Source: Paenibacillus phyllosphaerae (lineage in GTDB: Bacteria > Bacillota > Bacilli > Paenibacillales > Paenibacillaceae). From it: DNA of 64,000 nt. Under the pieces are notes generated by a model that did no database searches, was not told the DNA's origin, and saw only the letters and a program-made list of their open reading frames with translations. The stretch spans positions 84,893-148,892 of the forward strand of contig NZ_JACHXK010000013.1 in assembly GCF_014192105.1 (NCBI RefSeq), written 5' to 3'. Each line of letters starts with the position of its first letter. Position 1 is the stretch's first letter. Shown piece after piece: positions 1-9,719 of the stretch. The translations under genes and the position numbers were made by a program.

Positions 1-102
1 TTTACTACTATTCTGCGTTTGACGGGCAGTCGTTGCTCCGTTAGTCGCAAATTTACTACTATTCTGCGTTTGACGGGCAGCCGTTGCTCCGTTAGTCTGC
101 AG
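1..102. repeat. 51-bp tandem repeat, two copies visible
   Basis: Copy one spans 1-51 and copy two 52-102. They differ at one internal base (position 30 against 81) and in the last few bases. The array may continue leftwards beyond the window. No coding frame of interest crosses it, and it lies beyond the terminator of the transglutaminase operon. It looks like a small intergenic satellite. I see no riboswitch or tRNA in it on either strand. Confidence 0.85.
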
Positions 103-187
103 CGAACTATTGAGCGTAGATTATGGAGTACTGCTCGCTGTAGTTCACTATAGAGGTGTCAACTCGTTGGAGTCGGCTTGGCAACTG

Positions 188-231
188 CAGAAAAGACGGC
201 CTCCCTGTTTCTAAGTCGGGAGACCGTCTGC
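188..231 (-). terminator. Intrinsic terminator of the moxR-DUF58-transglutaminase operon
   Basis: On the minus strand, AGACGGTCTCCC and GGGAGGCCGTCT form a stem with one unpaired T/G position, followed by TTTTCT. It starts about 10 bases after the stop codon of the transglutaminase gene. Confidence 0.8.
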
Positions 232-240
232 AGCAAAGCA

Positions 241-3200
241 TTATTTGCGGCCGATGGTACGCAAGGCCGCAAGCAGCCGGGCGAGCTCGTCCGCTGCCGG
301 GAGCTGCGTCCAAGCGGCGCCGTAGCGAGCCTGCTCGTCGAGCCGGACGAACTCGGCGACGAGCCCGGCGGTTTCCGGCGGCAGTTGCAGCGCCGCCGCG
401 TATTCGCGCGTGGTCCGCGCCGCTTGCCGCGGTCCCAAGCGCTCCTGCAGCTCGCGCCACACTTGGTCCGCGAGCGCCAGGAATTGGCCGCGGGCCGCGA
501 GATGCCGGCCCGCGCTGAGCGCGCTGCCGTACTGCCGCAGCGCGCCCGCGAACGCGTCGCGTTCGCGCCTGCGCCACGCCGCCGCTGCCCACGCGGCAGC
601 GGCGATGGCGCCCGCGGCCAGCCCGGCCACGGCCCATGGCCTGGCCGCGGCTGCGCCGGCGGCGCCGTGCGCGAGGGCGATGCCCCCTCGCGCGGCGGAC
701 TCGGCGGCCCGCACCGCGGCCGCCTGCAACATCGCTGCGCGCCCGGCCAAGCTCTGGGCGCGCGCAGCCTCGCCCGCAGCTGCAGCAGACCCTGCAGCTG
801 CGGCAAGCTCGCGTCCCGCCCCGCCAGCGGCTTCGCCTTGGCCGAGCGCGCCGCTTCCCTCATCGGCGGCGGCCAAGCTCGCCACCGTAATGCCCGGCGT
901 CGGGTCGAACGGCACCCAGCCGACGCCGTCAAAATAAACCTCCACCCAAGCGTGCGCATCGCTCGCCCGCACGGTGTACAACTGCTCGCCTCCGCTGCCG
1001 GTCGTCGGCTGGCCCTGGGCGAAGCCCTTCACATACCGGGCAGGAATGCCCTCTGCCCGCAGCATCACGACCATGGCGGTTGCAAAATGGACGCAATAGC
1101 CCTGTTTTTGCTCGAACAGAAAGTCATCGACGAAGTCCGCGCCGTCCGCAGGTACGGCCGAGTTGCTCCGCGAATACGTGTAGCTGGACTTCAAGAACGA
1201 TTCGATCGCCTTGACCGTATCGTAGCGCACGCCTTGACCGCCCTCGGCGGCGTAATCCGCCAGTTCCCTCACCCGCTCGGGAAGCGTGTCCGGCAGCTCC
1301 GTATACGCTTGCTTGATCCCCTCCGGATCGCTGTTCCTGCCCGCTTCCCGCAGCAATTCCGGATCTTCGTCAGGCATCCGGGTCAGCACCGTGTAGGAAT
1401 CCACGACAGCCGCATTCGTCGGCGCATAAATCGAGCCGGAGGCAGGATCCTTCCGGTAGCTCTCGAACGACTCGCCCGTCCCATACTCCGCCATGGACAG
1501 AATCGTTGCATCCGCGCCAGCGGTCAAGAGCGGCCAGCCCGCCTGCGGCTGAAGCGCCGTTACCGTATGTTCGAGCATATGGCCGGCAGCCGTGCCAACG
1601 GCAGAGGATCCCTGTGCCGATTCGGTTCGCGCCTGACGCTCCAGTGGCTCCTGCGTCAACGTCACCTGCTCTGTAGCTTGCGCTAACGTCTCCGTCAGCT
1701 CGCCTTGCTCCTGAACCGCCTGCGACTGAGCCAATCCGGCTTGACCCGCTGAGCCAGCCTCAGCTTTGCCAGCCGCTAACAACTGCTGCTCAACGAACAC
1801 AGCACGATCCTCAGCAGTCATGCTACCGTAGACGGCCGATGCCATCACGGAATCAGCTGCAGCCGAACCTGCGCCGATAACCGAGGCCCCGCTTGTACCA
1901 CTCTCACCGATTAAAATACTTTCATCGTTTGAAACGCCTGCATCCTTCACGTCGCCCATTGAACCGCTGTTAACGCCTGCACTGTTCACACGGTTCACGT
2001 CGTCCAACCCGCTCCCCTGCACCAGCAACGGCTCACCACCGCCAATACCGGCCGCTTCCGCCGAAGCCGTAATCGGAGGCGAATCGCCAACCTCCAGCAC
2101 TTCCAGCGACTGCATCTCGGGGAGCCAGCCGCGGCCGTCGTAACGGCTCTTGCTTTCGCCCCGCAAGTAGATCGGTTCGTCCGACTTCACCGTGAACAGC
2201 AATGACTGCTTGGTCTTGATCGGCGCGCCCAGCTCCGTATCGTCGAACCCGTACCCGACCCAGCTGTATGTCCCGGCAGATCGTCCTTGAGGTTCCCGAA
2301 TTGCCGCCAGGCTGCGTTCGCGGATCGCCGTCGTGACCGACTCCTGCGTCACATGCGTCTGCACCCACGCGACGGCCTCCGTCGCCCAAGGCGCGGCCGC
2401 GTTCGCGGACGGCTTGCCAATCCCCGCGATTAGCCCGGCCGCCAGCAGCATCACGGTCATACCGCCTGCTGCCATCCACCAGGTCAGCGACCAACCCGCA
2501 GCGCCGCGCGTGCTTGTGACGCTACCCGAGCCTTGCCCGCTTGAACTGCCCGATCCGCCTGCGAGCGGAACGTCGAATAAGCGCTCCAGCCGGGGCGCGA
2601 GCAGCAGACCTGTCAGCAGCAGTCCTTCGGCGATAGCCCGTAATACGCCGGCGTACACAGCAACTCCGAGGAAGCTATGCAGCACGAGCAAATAGAGCAC
2701 CGTCAAGCCCGTAATGCCGAGCCCCCATTGCCGCAGCCAGACGAGCGACTGAACGGCGGAAGCCATCATCCCGAGCCCCGCGAGGAGGAGCAGCGTGCGA
2801 GTCTCGCCGCTTAGCATGAGGACGCCTCTCGCTATGCCTTGCGCATCGCTGCGTACCGCCTCCGCAATCCGGATGACTGCACCTAGGAGCGAGCCGGAAT
2901 CTCCGCTGTAGATCAGGCTGACCGATAGCAGCGTAATAACACTGCTGAGCAGGAGCGATACCCCGACAGGCGGTACGATCATGCCGACAGCGAGAAAGCC
3001 CCCAACCGCAGCGATGATCGGTCCGATCCGGTACAGCTCCGTATACCCGCTCAGCTGCTGCAACGGCAGCAGCCATTCGACGATGAGGCCGAACAACAGC
3101 AGCGAGGTCAGCAGCCGCCTAGCGCGGGGTACGAAGAAATTGAGTCCTTCCTTGTCTGCGCCTTTCGCGGCCTTGACTTTATTCGGGACAGTCCCCGCCT

Positions 3201-3348
3201 TTGCCGTTCCGACCTGGGGACTAGCCGCCTTGTCCGCACCCATCATGCCTTTGTCATTCATAGCCGAATTCCCTGCGTCTGTGCCCTGATCCTGCATCGC
3301 CGCTACTGTTTCCCCCGGTCCGCTCGTCCGTTGCTCAGGCGTATCCAT
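241..3348 (-). CDS. Membrane transglutaminase-like protein (TgpA family)
   Basis: The protein has about 1035 residues. The N-terminal third carries several hydrophobic membrane segments, followed by a long Ser/Gly/Ala-rich extracellular part, a transglutaminase-like core, another membrane segment and a C-terminal DUF4129-like cytoplasmic helix region. The core has the Cys of GYCVHFATAM near residue 750 and the His and Asp of DAHAWVEV / PFDPTPG near residue 800, as expected of a papain-like transglutaminase. I chose the ATG at 3348 because GGAAGGGAG lies 8 bases upstream; a GTG at 3357 has no spacing from that site. The ATG lies inside the last codons of the DUF58 gene, so translation is probably coupled. 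The substrate is unknown. The order moxR-DUF58-transglutaminase matches Bacillus yeaC-yeaD-yebA. Confidence 0.92.
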   Translation of the reverse strand: MDTPEQRTSGPGETVAAMQDQGTDAGNSAMNDKGMMGADKAASPQVGTAKAGTVPNKVKAAKGADKEGLNFFVPRARRLLTSLLLFGLIVEWLLPLQQLSGYTELYRIGPIIAAVGGFLAVGMIVPPVGVSLLLSSVITLLSVSLIYSGDSGSLLGAVIRIAEAVRSDAQGIARGVLMLSGETRTLLLLAGLGMMASAVQSLVWLRQWGLGITGLTVLYLLVLHSFLGVAVYAGVLRAIAEGLLLTGLLLAPRLERLFDVPLAGGSGSSSGQGSGSVTSTRGAAGWSLTWWMAAGGMTVMLLAAGLIAGIGKPSANAAAPWATEAVAWVQTHVTQESVTTAIRERSLAAIREPQGRSAGTYSWVGYGFDDTELGAPIKTKQSLLFTVKSDEPIYLRGESKSRYDGRGWLPEMQSLEVLEVGDSPPITASAEAAGIGGGEPLLVQGSGLDDVNRVNSAGVNSGSMGDVKDAGVSNDESILIGESGTSGASVIGAGSAAADSVMASAVYGSMTAEDRAVFVEQQLLAAGKAEAGSAGQAGLAQSQAVQEQGELTETLAQATEQVTLTQEPLERQARTESAQGSSAVGTAAGHMLEHTVTALQPQAGWPLLTAGADATILSMAEYGTGESFESYRKDPASGSIYAPTNAAVVDSYTVLTRMPDEDPELLREAGRNSDPEGIKQAYTELPDTLPERVRELADYAAEGGQGVRYDTVKAIESFLKSSYTYSRSNSAVPADGADFVDDFLFEQKQGYCVHFATAMVVMLRAEGIPARYVKGFAQGQPTTGSGGEQLYTVRASDAHAWVEVYFDGVGWVPFDPTPGITVASLAAADEGSGALGQGEAAGGAGRELAAAAGSAAAAGEAARAQSLAGRAAMLQAAAVRAAESAARGGIALAHGAAGAAAARPWAVAGLAAGAIAAAAWAAAAWRRRERDAFAGALRQYGSALSAGRHLAARGQFLALADQVWRELQERLGPRQAARTTREYAAALQLPPETAGLVAEFVRLDEQARYGAAWTQLPAADELARLLAALRTIGRK

Positions 3349-5026
3349 CTGCCTCACTCCCTTCCTCGATCTGTACCGAAGGCTTGGCGCTGTACAGCGG
3401 CGTCAGCATCAAGAGCGACAGCTTACAACCGCTGCCTTGCAGCACATGCTGCCACTTCTCCTCCTGCTGCCCGGCTGTCGCGCCCTCCCGACTGACCCCC
3501 AGCCACAGGTGAAAAACACCTCCGCGCGCCTGTACCATTCTGGCCAACCGCGCTATTCGTTCCCGTTCGTCGCCCTTCGGACCTTCCGGACGCTTCCTGG
3601 GGCCACGCTTCTCGAGCTTGGCCGCTGCCGTTCTCCGTGCGCGCGCAGACAAGCCGGGAAGGGCAGCCGGCACTTCTGCTTCCGTCTCCCCCGTCACGCA
3701 AATGACGTCCGCTCCCCGAGGCAGACGCGACAGCTCCGTCCCGGCCCATTCCAGCTCGCTCGATCGAGCCGTGCGGAGGCGGGCCAGTTGATGCTCCGCT
3801 TGCCGGAGTCCCGCTTCGTCTCCGGCACGCAGCCGGTACTTCCTGCCGCCTGCCAGCAGCGTAACGCCTCTCCCCGACCGTACGCCGTATCGCATCGCAA
3901 GCGCCGTCCGTCCTACGGCCGCGTCGAACTGACGCCCATCCCCTTCGTAAGCTCGGCTCGATACATCGAGCAGCAGCACGATATCGCCGGGCGGTTCCGG
4001 ACTGCCGATTCTCGTCTGCATTCCTAGCCCTCGCGCCATCGCCCGCCAGCTAATAAGCCGCAGCGGATCGCCCGGGATGTAGCCCCGCGTCTCGCTGCTT
4101 GCGCCCGGCTGCAGCTGCACGGCGCGGACTGGCTGGAGGGCTGTCAGATCGTTGCCGGCAACCGCTTGCGCGCCCGTCTGCCGAATGGCAGCAAGCGCGC
4201 CAGGCAATGCCTTAACTTTCTCCCCCCGCGGCGCATCCGGCAGGATGGTTACGCGCCCGGGGCAAGCGATCTGGAACGAACGGACCGTCATACCGAGCCA
4301 ATCCCCGCATACAACCGTGAGCGGACCAAATTCCATTTCGCCTCGATGCACGCCTTGGACGGAATAGCGTATCGCATGAGATCTGCGCAACCCCGGTATA
4401 TAAACTGCCGTGGCTTCGATCCGCTCCTGCCTGCGCTCGGCTCCCGGATCGCGAAGCGTTTCCTTCACCGTCACCCACATGAACGGCATCGGCAAGCTGG
4501 TCCGAATCGACAGCTTAACCGTCAGCGTGCCCCCGTCATACAGACCTGTCTCTTCAAATTCGCGATGCGCCTCGACCCGGCCGACTGCCAGATACGGTAC
4601 GATCCAGACAAGGCAGCCCGCGGCGGCCGATGCGCCGAGCAGCAGCCATTCCACGGCACCGCCGCGCGCCTGCACGGCGGCCGCCGCAATCGCAATGAAG
4701 CCGAGCAGCGCCAATCTGGCCGCATGTCGGCTGCGAGGACGCGCTTCCGGCTGAGCGGCCAGCGGCTGACGCGACCCGCTAGCCGATGCTTTCATCTCCG
4801 TTCGTCCTGATCTTCGCTTCGGCTCCTGAATAGGCACACCCGTGTCCGGCTTGCCGCCCACCCGCTTGCGCGCCTTTCTTGCCTGCTTGCCCGTTCCCGC
4901 CGGACTTCCATTCGGCTCCCATACTACAGGTCCATCCGTCTGCCACACATGATGGGCCGCCCCGTTCCGTTCCGCGTCAGCCCCATTCCCCGCCAAAGCC
5001 GTTTCGCGATCCGATGGCATGCTCAT
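3335..5026 (-). CDS. DUF58 domain-containing protein
   Basis: 563 residues. A polar, basic N-terminus of about 100 residues precedes two hydrophobic segments near residues 105-150. After these come a beta-rich region and the DUF58 signature around PGDPLRLISWRAMARG, which belongs to a von Willebrand factor A-like fold. The start ATG overlaps the moxR stop as ATGA, and the 3' end overlaps the transglutaminase start, so the three genes form one tightly coupled operon. DUF58 proteins are usual partners of MoxR AAA ATPases and are thought to act in envelope or complex assembly. The exact role here is unknown. Confidence 0.93.
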   Translation of the reverse strand: MSMPSDRETALAGNGADAERNGAAHHVWQTDGPVVWEPNGSPAGTGKQARKARKRVGGKPDTGVPIQEPKRRSGRTEMKASASGSRQPLAAQPEARPRSRHAARLALLGFIAIAAAAVQARGGAVEWLLLGASAAAGCLVWIVPYLAVGRVEAHREFEETGLYDGGTLTVKLSIRTSLPMPFMWVTVKETLRDPGAERRQERIEATAVYIPGLRRSHAIRYSVQGVHRGEMEFGPLTVVCGDWLGMTVRSFQIACPGRVTILPDAPRGEKVKALPGALAAIRQTGAQAVAGNDLTALQPVRAVQLQPGASSETRGYIPGDPLRLISWRAMARGLGMQTRIGSPEPPGDIVLLLDVSSRAYEGDGRQFDAAVGRTALAMRYGVRSGRGVTLLAGGRKYRLRAGDEAGLRQAEHQLARLRTARSSELEWAGTELSRLPRGADVICVTGETEAEVPAALPGLSARARRTAAAKLEKRGPRKRPEGPKGDERERIARLARMVQARGGVFHLWLGVSREGATAGQQEEKWQHVLQGSGCKLSLLMLTPLYSAKPSVQIEEGSEADGYA

Positions 5027-6057
5027 CTTCGGCGCCCGCTTTCCTGATTCGGCGCGGGAATCGGCACTTCGCCGATAATTCTCCCAAGCACGGACTGCGC
5101 GCTGACTCCGTTCATGCGGACTTCATCCTTCAGCACAAAACGATGCGCGAGCACGGCTTCTGCCGTCTGCTTCAGATCATCGGGCAGTACGAATCTTCTG
5201 CCCTCCATATAGGCGGTCGCCTGCGCGGCGCGCACCCAATCCCGCGAAGCGCGCGGACTTGCGCCGAGCGCAAGCTCAGGGGCGCGCCTGGTCGCACCGG
5301 CAATATGCACCGCATAAGCGAGCAGCGCCGGGTGAACGTGCACGGACTGCGCGTCCCGCTGCATGCGCAGCCATTCCTCCGGAATGATGACCGGCCGCAG
5401 TTGTTCGGGCGCCAAGCGCGGCGGGGAATTCTCCAGCATTTGAATCTCGTACTCCGCCTCCGGATAGCCGATCGACAGCCGCATCAGAAAACGGTCCAGC
5501 TGCGCCTCGGGCAGCGGATACGTGCCGTCGTCGCGCAACGGATTCTGCGTGGCCAGCAGCATGAATGGCGATGGCAGGCGCATCGTCTCGCCGTCTGCCG
5601 TAATGCTGCGCTCCTCCATCGCCTCGAGCAGCGCCGATTGCGTGCGCGGCGGCGTCCGGTTGATCTCGTCGGCCAGCACCATATTCGCCATGAGCGGCCC
5701 TTGGCGGAACACAAGCTCGCCCCGCTTGCCGTCCCACACGAGTCCGCCGACGACATCGGCCGGCAGCATATCCGCCGTGAATTGAATGCGCCGGAATTCG
5801 CCGCCCATGACGCGCGAGATCGCCCGGGCCAGCATCGTCTTGCCGACGCCCGGCACATCCTCGAGCAGCACATGGCCGCCGGCGAGCAGCGCGGCGAACG
5901 TTTTGGCGACGACGTCGCTTTTGCCGAGCAGCACGGTGTTCACCCTGCTCATCATGAGCCGGAGCAGCTGCCCGGAGGCTTCCGGCCAGTTATCGGTCTC
6001 TCTATCTTCGTTAAGTTGGAACGACTCGGTATCTTTCTTCCACGGCTGCGGTATCAT
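5023..6057 (-). CDS. MoxR-family AAA+ ATPase
   Basis: About 344 residues from the chosen ATG (MIPQPW). An in-frame TTG at 6111 lacks a ribosome binding site. The Walker A region is EDVPGVGKTMLAR and Walker B with sensor residues is VLADEINRTPPRTQSALLEAMEE. A C-terminal AAA lid follows, with RDWVRAAQATAYMEGR. MoxR ATPases act as chaperone-like remodelers for partner DUF58/VWA proteins, and that partner is the next gene downstream with a 4-base overlap. It is the first gene of a three-gene operon that ends at the terminator near 190. Confidence 0.95.
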   Translation of the reverse strand: MIPQPWKKDTESFQLNEDRETDNWPEASGQLLRLMMSRVNTVLLGKSDVVAKTFAALLAGGHVLLEDVPGVGKTMLARAISRVMGGEFRRIQFTADMLPADVVGGLVWDGKRGELVFRQGPLMANMVLADEINRTPPRTQSALLEAMEERSITADGETMRLPSPFMLLATQNPLRDDGTYPLPEAQLDRFLMRLSIGYPEAEYEIQMLENSPPRLAPEQLRPVIIPEEWLRMQRDAQSVHVHPALLAYAVHIAGATRRAPELALGASPRASRDWVRAAQATAYMEGRRFVLPDDLKQTAEAVLAHRFVLKDEVRMNGVSAQSVLGRIIGEVPIPAPNQESGRRR

Positions 6058-6172
6058 ACTTAACCCACATCCCTTTCTATGATCCATCCTGATATCTACC
6101 AGTTTCGCCAAGTTCGGCTCTATTTACACCTGCTAGATTCGTCAGAATGCAAGGCGGGATGGCTGTCGCATA

Positions 6173-6246
6173 CGAAAAAGACCGCTCCTGGCGTATAACG
6201 AGGGCTGCCTAATCTAGCACAGCCTCCGCTTCCGAAGGAACGGTCC
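6173..6246 (-). terminator. Terminator after the thiol peroxidase gene
   Basis: On the minus strand, GACCGTTCC pairs with GGAGCGGTC (one G-U pair) across a loop of about 50 bases that can itself fold, followed by TTTTTCG. It lies just downstream of the peroxiredoxin stop codon. Confidence 0.65.
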
Positions 6247-6265
6247 TATGTAACCTCTATGAAAA

Positions 6266-6742
6266 TCAGTTCGCGCATGCCGTGCGAAGGACCTCTTCGA
6301 CATGGCCCTTCACCCGGATATTGCGCCACTCCTGTACGAGTTTGCCCTTCTCGTTGATCAAGAACGTCGAACGGACAAGGCCCATATATTCGCGCCCGTA
6401 CAGCTTCTTCAGCTGCCAAACGCCGTACAGCTCGCACACCTTATGCTCGGTGTCCGCGAGCAGCTCGAACGGCAGATTGTATTTGGCCGCGAAGCGCTCA
6501 TGCGTCTGCGCCGTATCGATGCTGATGCCGAGGACGACGGTATTGCAGCCGCTGAAGTCCTCGCTCGCATCGCGAAAATCGCACGCCTCCTGCGTGCATG
6601 CCGTCGTCAGGTCCTTCGGGTAGAAGAACAAGACGACCTTTTTGCCTAGATAATCACTCAGCGTCACTTCGCGCCCGCCAGTCGTCGGCAGGGTGAAGTT
6701 CGGCGCTTTTTTGCCGACAACCGCTTTTGCCTTAACTCCCAT
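6266..6742 (-). CDS. bcp: Thioredoxin-dependent thiol peroxidase (Bcp-type peroxiredoxin)
   Basis: 158 residues from ATG 6742, which has GGAAGGAG about 11 bases upstream; a longer in-frame opening to 6778 has no such site. The family pattern PKDLTTACTQEACDFRD near residue 45 holds the peroxidatic Cys and, five residues on, the second Cys of the atypical 2-Cys Bcp class. It reduces organic and hydrogen peroxides using thioredoxin in the cytoplasm. It sits 64 bases after the second ABC-2 permease gene and may be read from that transcript, although its function is unrelated. Confidence 0.93.
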   Translation of the reverse strand: MGVKAKAVVGKKAPNFTLPTTGGREVTLSDYLGKKVVLFFYPKDLTTACTQEACDFRDASEDFSGCNTVVLGISIDTAQTHERFAAKYNLPFELLADTEHKVCELYGVWQLKKLYGREYMGLVRSTFLINEKGKLVQEWRNIRVKGHVEEVLRTACAN

Positions 6743-6805
6743 GATGTTGCTTCTCCTTCCGTTCTTGCCCGCTGGCAAGCCTAACGCGATTAATAACTAA
6801 TGCTG

Positions 6806-7597
6806 TTAGGAGCCTGCCCCGCGGTAACGCGTAATGCCCCGGTTCCAGATCGTCAGCCCGATCGCCAGCACGATAACGCCGACGAGCGGTGTATACAGCG
6901 CGAGCGTCGACAGGCCGTCCTCATTCCGGTCAAGGAAATACGACGCCGGTATGACGCCGACGAACGCGAACGGCAAGATCCACGTCAGCAGGAACCGGAT
7001 CGCCTTGTTATAGATATTGATCGGATAACGGCCGTAGCCTTGAATGTTGTACATGAGCGGCAGAATGCCCGTCGGCGCGTCCGAATAGAACGAGATCGCC
7101 GTGAGCGCCGTGTACAGCCCCGCATAGATGAGCACCGCCCCGATGACGAAGACGATCAGCATGACGATGTCCAGCATCTCGAAAGGCAGGCCGAGCTGCG
7201 ACCAGCTGATGCCCATAATGATCAGCCCGACCACCGACCCAATCATGGAAGGCGGGTCGATATTCTCGAGCAGAATCTGATAGAGGTTGTAGGCCGGACG
7301 AGTCAGCACCCGGTCCATCTCCCCTTTGACGATATAGCGCTCCGAGAAATTCCACAGATTGAAGAACGTCGTGAACAATCCGTACGGCACCATGAAAAAT
7401 CCGTAGACGAACACGACCTCGGATTCCGACCACCCGCCGAGCGTCGGCGTGTGCTGGAAGACGATCAAGATGAAAATCAGGTTGAGTCCTTGGAACATCA
7501 GGTCCGAGATCACTTCGAGCCAGAAATCTGCCCGGTAGGTGAGTCTAGTTTTCGCATAATTCTTCATATATTCCCATAGCAGGGTCACATAGAACAT
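6806..7597 (-). CDS. ABC-2 type transporter permease (second subunit)
   Basis: 263 residues with about six hydrophobic segments. It belongs to the ABC2_membrane_6 (formerly DUF990) type of permease found beside daunorubicin-resistance-like ATPases. AAGGAGG overlaps the end of the upstream permease gene and lies about 11 bases before the ATG. It very likely forms a heteromeric exporter with the two upstream genes. The substrate cannot be read from sequence. Confidence 0.9.
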   Translation of the reverse strand: MFYVTLLWEYMKNYAKTRLTYRADFWLEVISDLMFQGLNLIFILIVFQHTPTLGGWSESEVVFVYGFFMVPYGLFTTFFNLWNFSERYIVKGEMDRVLTRPAYNLYQILLENIDPPSMIGSVVGLIIMGISWSQLGLPFEMLDIVMLIVFVIGAVLIYAGLYTALTAISFYSDAPTGILPLMYNIQGYGRYPINIYNKAIRFLLTWILPFAFVGVIPASYFLDRNEDGLSTLALYTPLVGVIVLAIGLTIWNRGITRYRGAGS

Positions 7598-7604
7598 CGC
7601 TCGC

Positions 7605-8399
7605 TTAACCTCCTTGCACGAACAAGCGCGTCCGTGCCATACGCCAGATCCACAGGATCGGGATGATCAGCACAAGGAACCACAGCACCTGCAGGCCGAG
7701 GACGTGCAGCGCTTCGCTTCCGGCCGTCCGCCCGGTGAAGACGGAGCTGGGCAGGTACGTGATCGCTTGGAACGGCAGCCATTTCATGACGACCGCAAGC
7801 CAACCCGGGAACAGCGAGATCGGCACGACCACGCCAGTGAACAGGTCGACGAGCACCCGTTTCATGCGCAGCATCCCTTCATTATTCTCGACGAAGAAGG
7901 CGAACAGTCCTGCGAGCATGTTGATCTGGGAATTGATCAGGAAGCTGAACACCAGCATGACGAGGTACAGCGCCCACACGCCCGGATCGGTCGGCAGCTT
8001 CACCGGGAACAAGAGACAAACGAGTATCATGCCCGGCACCATGAACAGCAGCAGGCGGAAGATCCCTTCGCCGAAGCCCTGCATCATTTTGACCATGAGA
8101 TAGGAATAAGGCCGGATGAATTGGATCGCCACGCTGCCGTCGCGAATTTCATTGGCAATTTCCCGGTCCAGGTTGTTGAAATAAAACGCGCGCGCCATCC
8201 AGGAGACCGCCACGTACGTCGTCATCTGCGCGAGCGTGAATCCGCCCAGCGTCGTCTGATCGTTGTAGATCGCCTGCCACAGAAAATAATAAGCCCCGAT
8301 GTTGAGCGCATAGATCAGAATGCCGCTGTAATAGTTCACCCGGTACGCCAGCATCATGATGAACCGGATCCGAATGAGGTCGAGATACGCGCTACCCAT
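7605..8399 (-). CDS. ABC-2 type transporter permease (first subunit)
   Basis: 264 residues, six predicted membrane segments, paralogous in architecture to the next gene (both ABC2_membrane_6-like). The ATG overlaps the end of the ATPase gene (ATGGGTAG), which indicates translational coupling. The pair of different permeases with one ATPase is a standard three-gene exporter module in Paenibacillus and Streptomyces. Confidence 0.9.
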   Translation of the reverse strand: MGSAYLDLIRIRFIMMLAYRVNYYSGILIYALNIGAYYFLWQAIYNDQTTLGGFTLAQMTTYVAVSWMARAFYFNNLDREIANEIRDGSVAIQFIRPYSYLMVKMMQGFGEGIFRLLLFMVPGMILVCLLFPVKLPTDPGVWALYLVMLVFSFLINSQINMLAGLFAFFVENNEGMLRMKRVLVDLFTGVVVPISLFPGWLAVVMKWLPFQAITYLPSSVFTGRTAGSEALHVLGLQVLWFLVLIIPILWIWRMARTRLFVQGG

Positions 8400-9519
8400 G
8401 CTTCACCGGCTCCTTCTCGCCCGCCGCCTGCTCTGCTTCTTGCGCTTGCTCTGCCGCGCCTTCAGTTACTGAGCCTGACGCATCCGGGGCTGCCAGCTTC
8501 TCCGTCGCTTCCTTCGAAGCCGAACCGGACTGGTAAATTTCGCGGACGATCTCGTCCGTATTCGTCTCGACGATCTTGATGTCGCGAATGTCCGAGCCGC
8601 CGCCGACTACGCGGGACAGCGCGTCGGAGACATTGACGGCGTGCGGGAGCCACATCGTCGCGGTCAACTCGTTGTCGACCGACCAAGCGACGCCCTCCAG
8701 CCCTTCCGTACGCTTGTGCAGCTGCGCCAGATCCGGCTGCTCGCCGAATTGGAAGTGGATCTCGCGGCCTTTGCTCCAGCGCGACTTGAGCTCTTCAAGC
8801 CCGCCGTCATAGATGATGCGTCCGTCATCCAGCATAATGACGCGCGAACAGAGCGCTTCGATATCCTGCAGGTCATGCGTCGTGAGCAGAATCGTCGTGC
8901 CGTGCTCCCGGTTCATTTGCTTCAGGAAGTCGCGGATCTCGGTCTTCACGACGATATCGAGTCCGATCGTCGGCTCGTCGAGGAATAGAATCGACGGGTT
9001 GTGCAGCAGCGAAGCCACCAGCTCGCACCGCATCCGCTGCCCCAAGCTTAGCTTGCGCACGGGACGATTCAGCAGCTCGGACAGCTGCAGCCGTTCCACC
9101 AGCTCATCGAGACGCTTGCGATAGTCGCTCTCCGGCACGCGATACACTTTGCGCAGCAGATTGAACGACTCGATCACGCCGATGTCCCACCATAACTGGC
9201 TGCGTTGGCCGAAGACGACGCCGATGCCGCGCACGAATTTTTCTCTTTCTTTATGGGGGACGAAGCCGTTGACGTGGATCTTGCCGGATGTCGGCACCAA
9301 GATGCCGGTGAGCATCTTGATCGTCGTCGACTTGCCGGCGCCATTCTCGCCGATATAGCCGCATATCTCCCCTTGAGGGATTTGGAATGAAATGTCTTTG
9401 ACCGCTCGGACCTGATTGTATTCCCGCTTGAACAGATCTTTCAGCGCGCCGCCGAGCCCTTCACGGTTCTTCTGCACTTGAAATTCTTTGCGCAGATCTT
9501 GCACATCGATTGCCAGCAT
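8392..9519 (-). CDS. ABC transporter ATP-binding protein of the ABC-2 exporter
   Basis: 375 residues. Walker A is GENGAGKST near residue 60, the signature is LSLGQRMRCE near residue 160, and Walker B is ILFLDEPTIGLD. The family is DrrA/CcmA-like (COG4586-type, with the GLGGALKDLFKREY N-terminus). After the nucleotide-binding domain there is a regulatory extension and a tail of about 45 residues rich in Glu and Ala. It powers the two downstream permeases. It is divergent from the LCP gene, with about 200 bases between the two start codons. Confidence 0.93.
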   Translation of the reverse strand: MLAIDVQDLRKEFQVQKNREGLGGALKDLFKREYNQVRAVKDISFQIPQGEICGYIGENGAGKSTTIKMLTGILVPTSGKIHVNGFVPHKEREKFVRGIGVVFGQRSQLWWDIGVIESFNLLRKVYRVPESDYRKRLDELVERLQLSELLNRPVRKLSLGQRMRCELVASLLHNPSILFLDEPTIGLDIVVKTEIRDFLKQMNREHGTTILLTTHDLQDIEALCSRVIMLDDGRIIYDGGLEELKSRWSKGREIHFQFGEQPDLAQLHKRTEGLEGVAWSVDNELTATMWLPHAVNVSDALSRVVGGGSDIRDIKIVETNTDEIVREIYQSGSASKEATEKLAAPDASGSVTEGAAEQAQEAEQAAGEKEPVKHG

Positions 9520-9597
9520 GCTCCTTGGATCTTCCTTCCTTAACGTTTCGACATTTCCTGGGAAATATCTACCGTATTCGTTTCTAGTAGATAAAAC

Positions 9598-9627
9598 TTG
9601 ATTCCGAATGTCGTTGCATTCTATAAT
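9598..9627 (+). promoter_or_regulatory. Probable sigma-A promoter of the LCP gene
   Basis: TTGATT at 9598-9603 and TATAAT at 9622-9627 with an 18-base spacer, about 90 bases upstream of the LCP start codon. Confidence 0.5.
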
Positions 9628-9719
9628 TTTATGATATGTAATACTACAATAGATTTAAGTATGCGTAAATGTCACGGCTCCCGATACACTTATCGAAGGA
9701 TTGGAGTGGTAAAAGCAAC

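Noticed and set aside
1..240. Purine riboswitch expected if guaA followed the transglutaminase gene as in Bacillus
   Set aside because: Neither strand shows the conserved purine-riboswitch core. The region is a tandem repeat plus a terminator.
178..1686. 502-residue plus-strand frame opposite the transglutaminase gene
   Set aside because: Arg-rich shadow frame of a GC-rich gene; no ribosome binding site and no domain.
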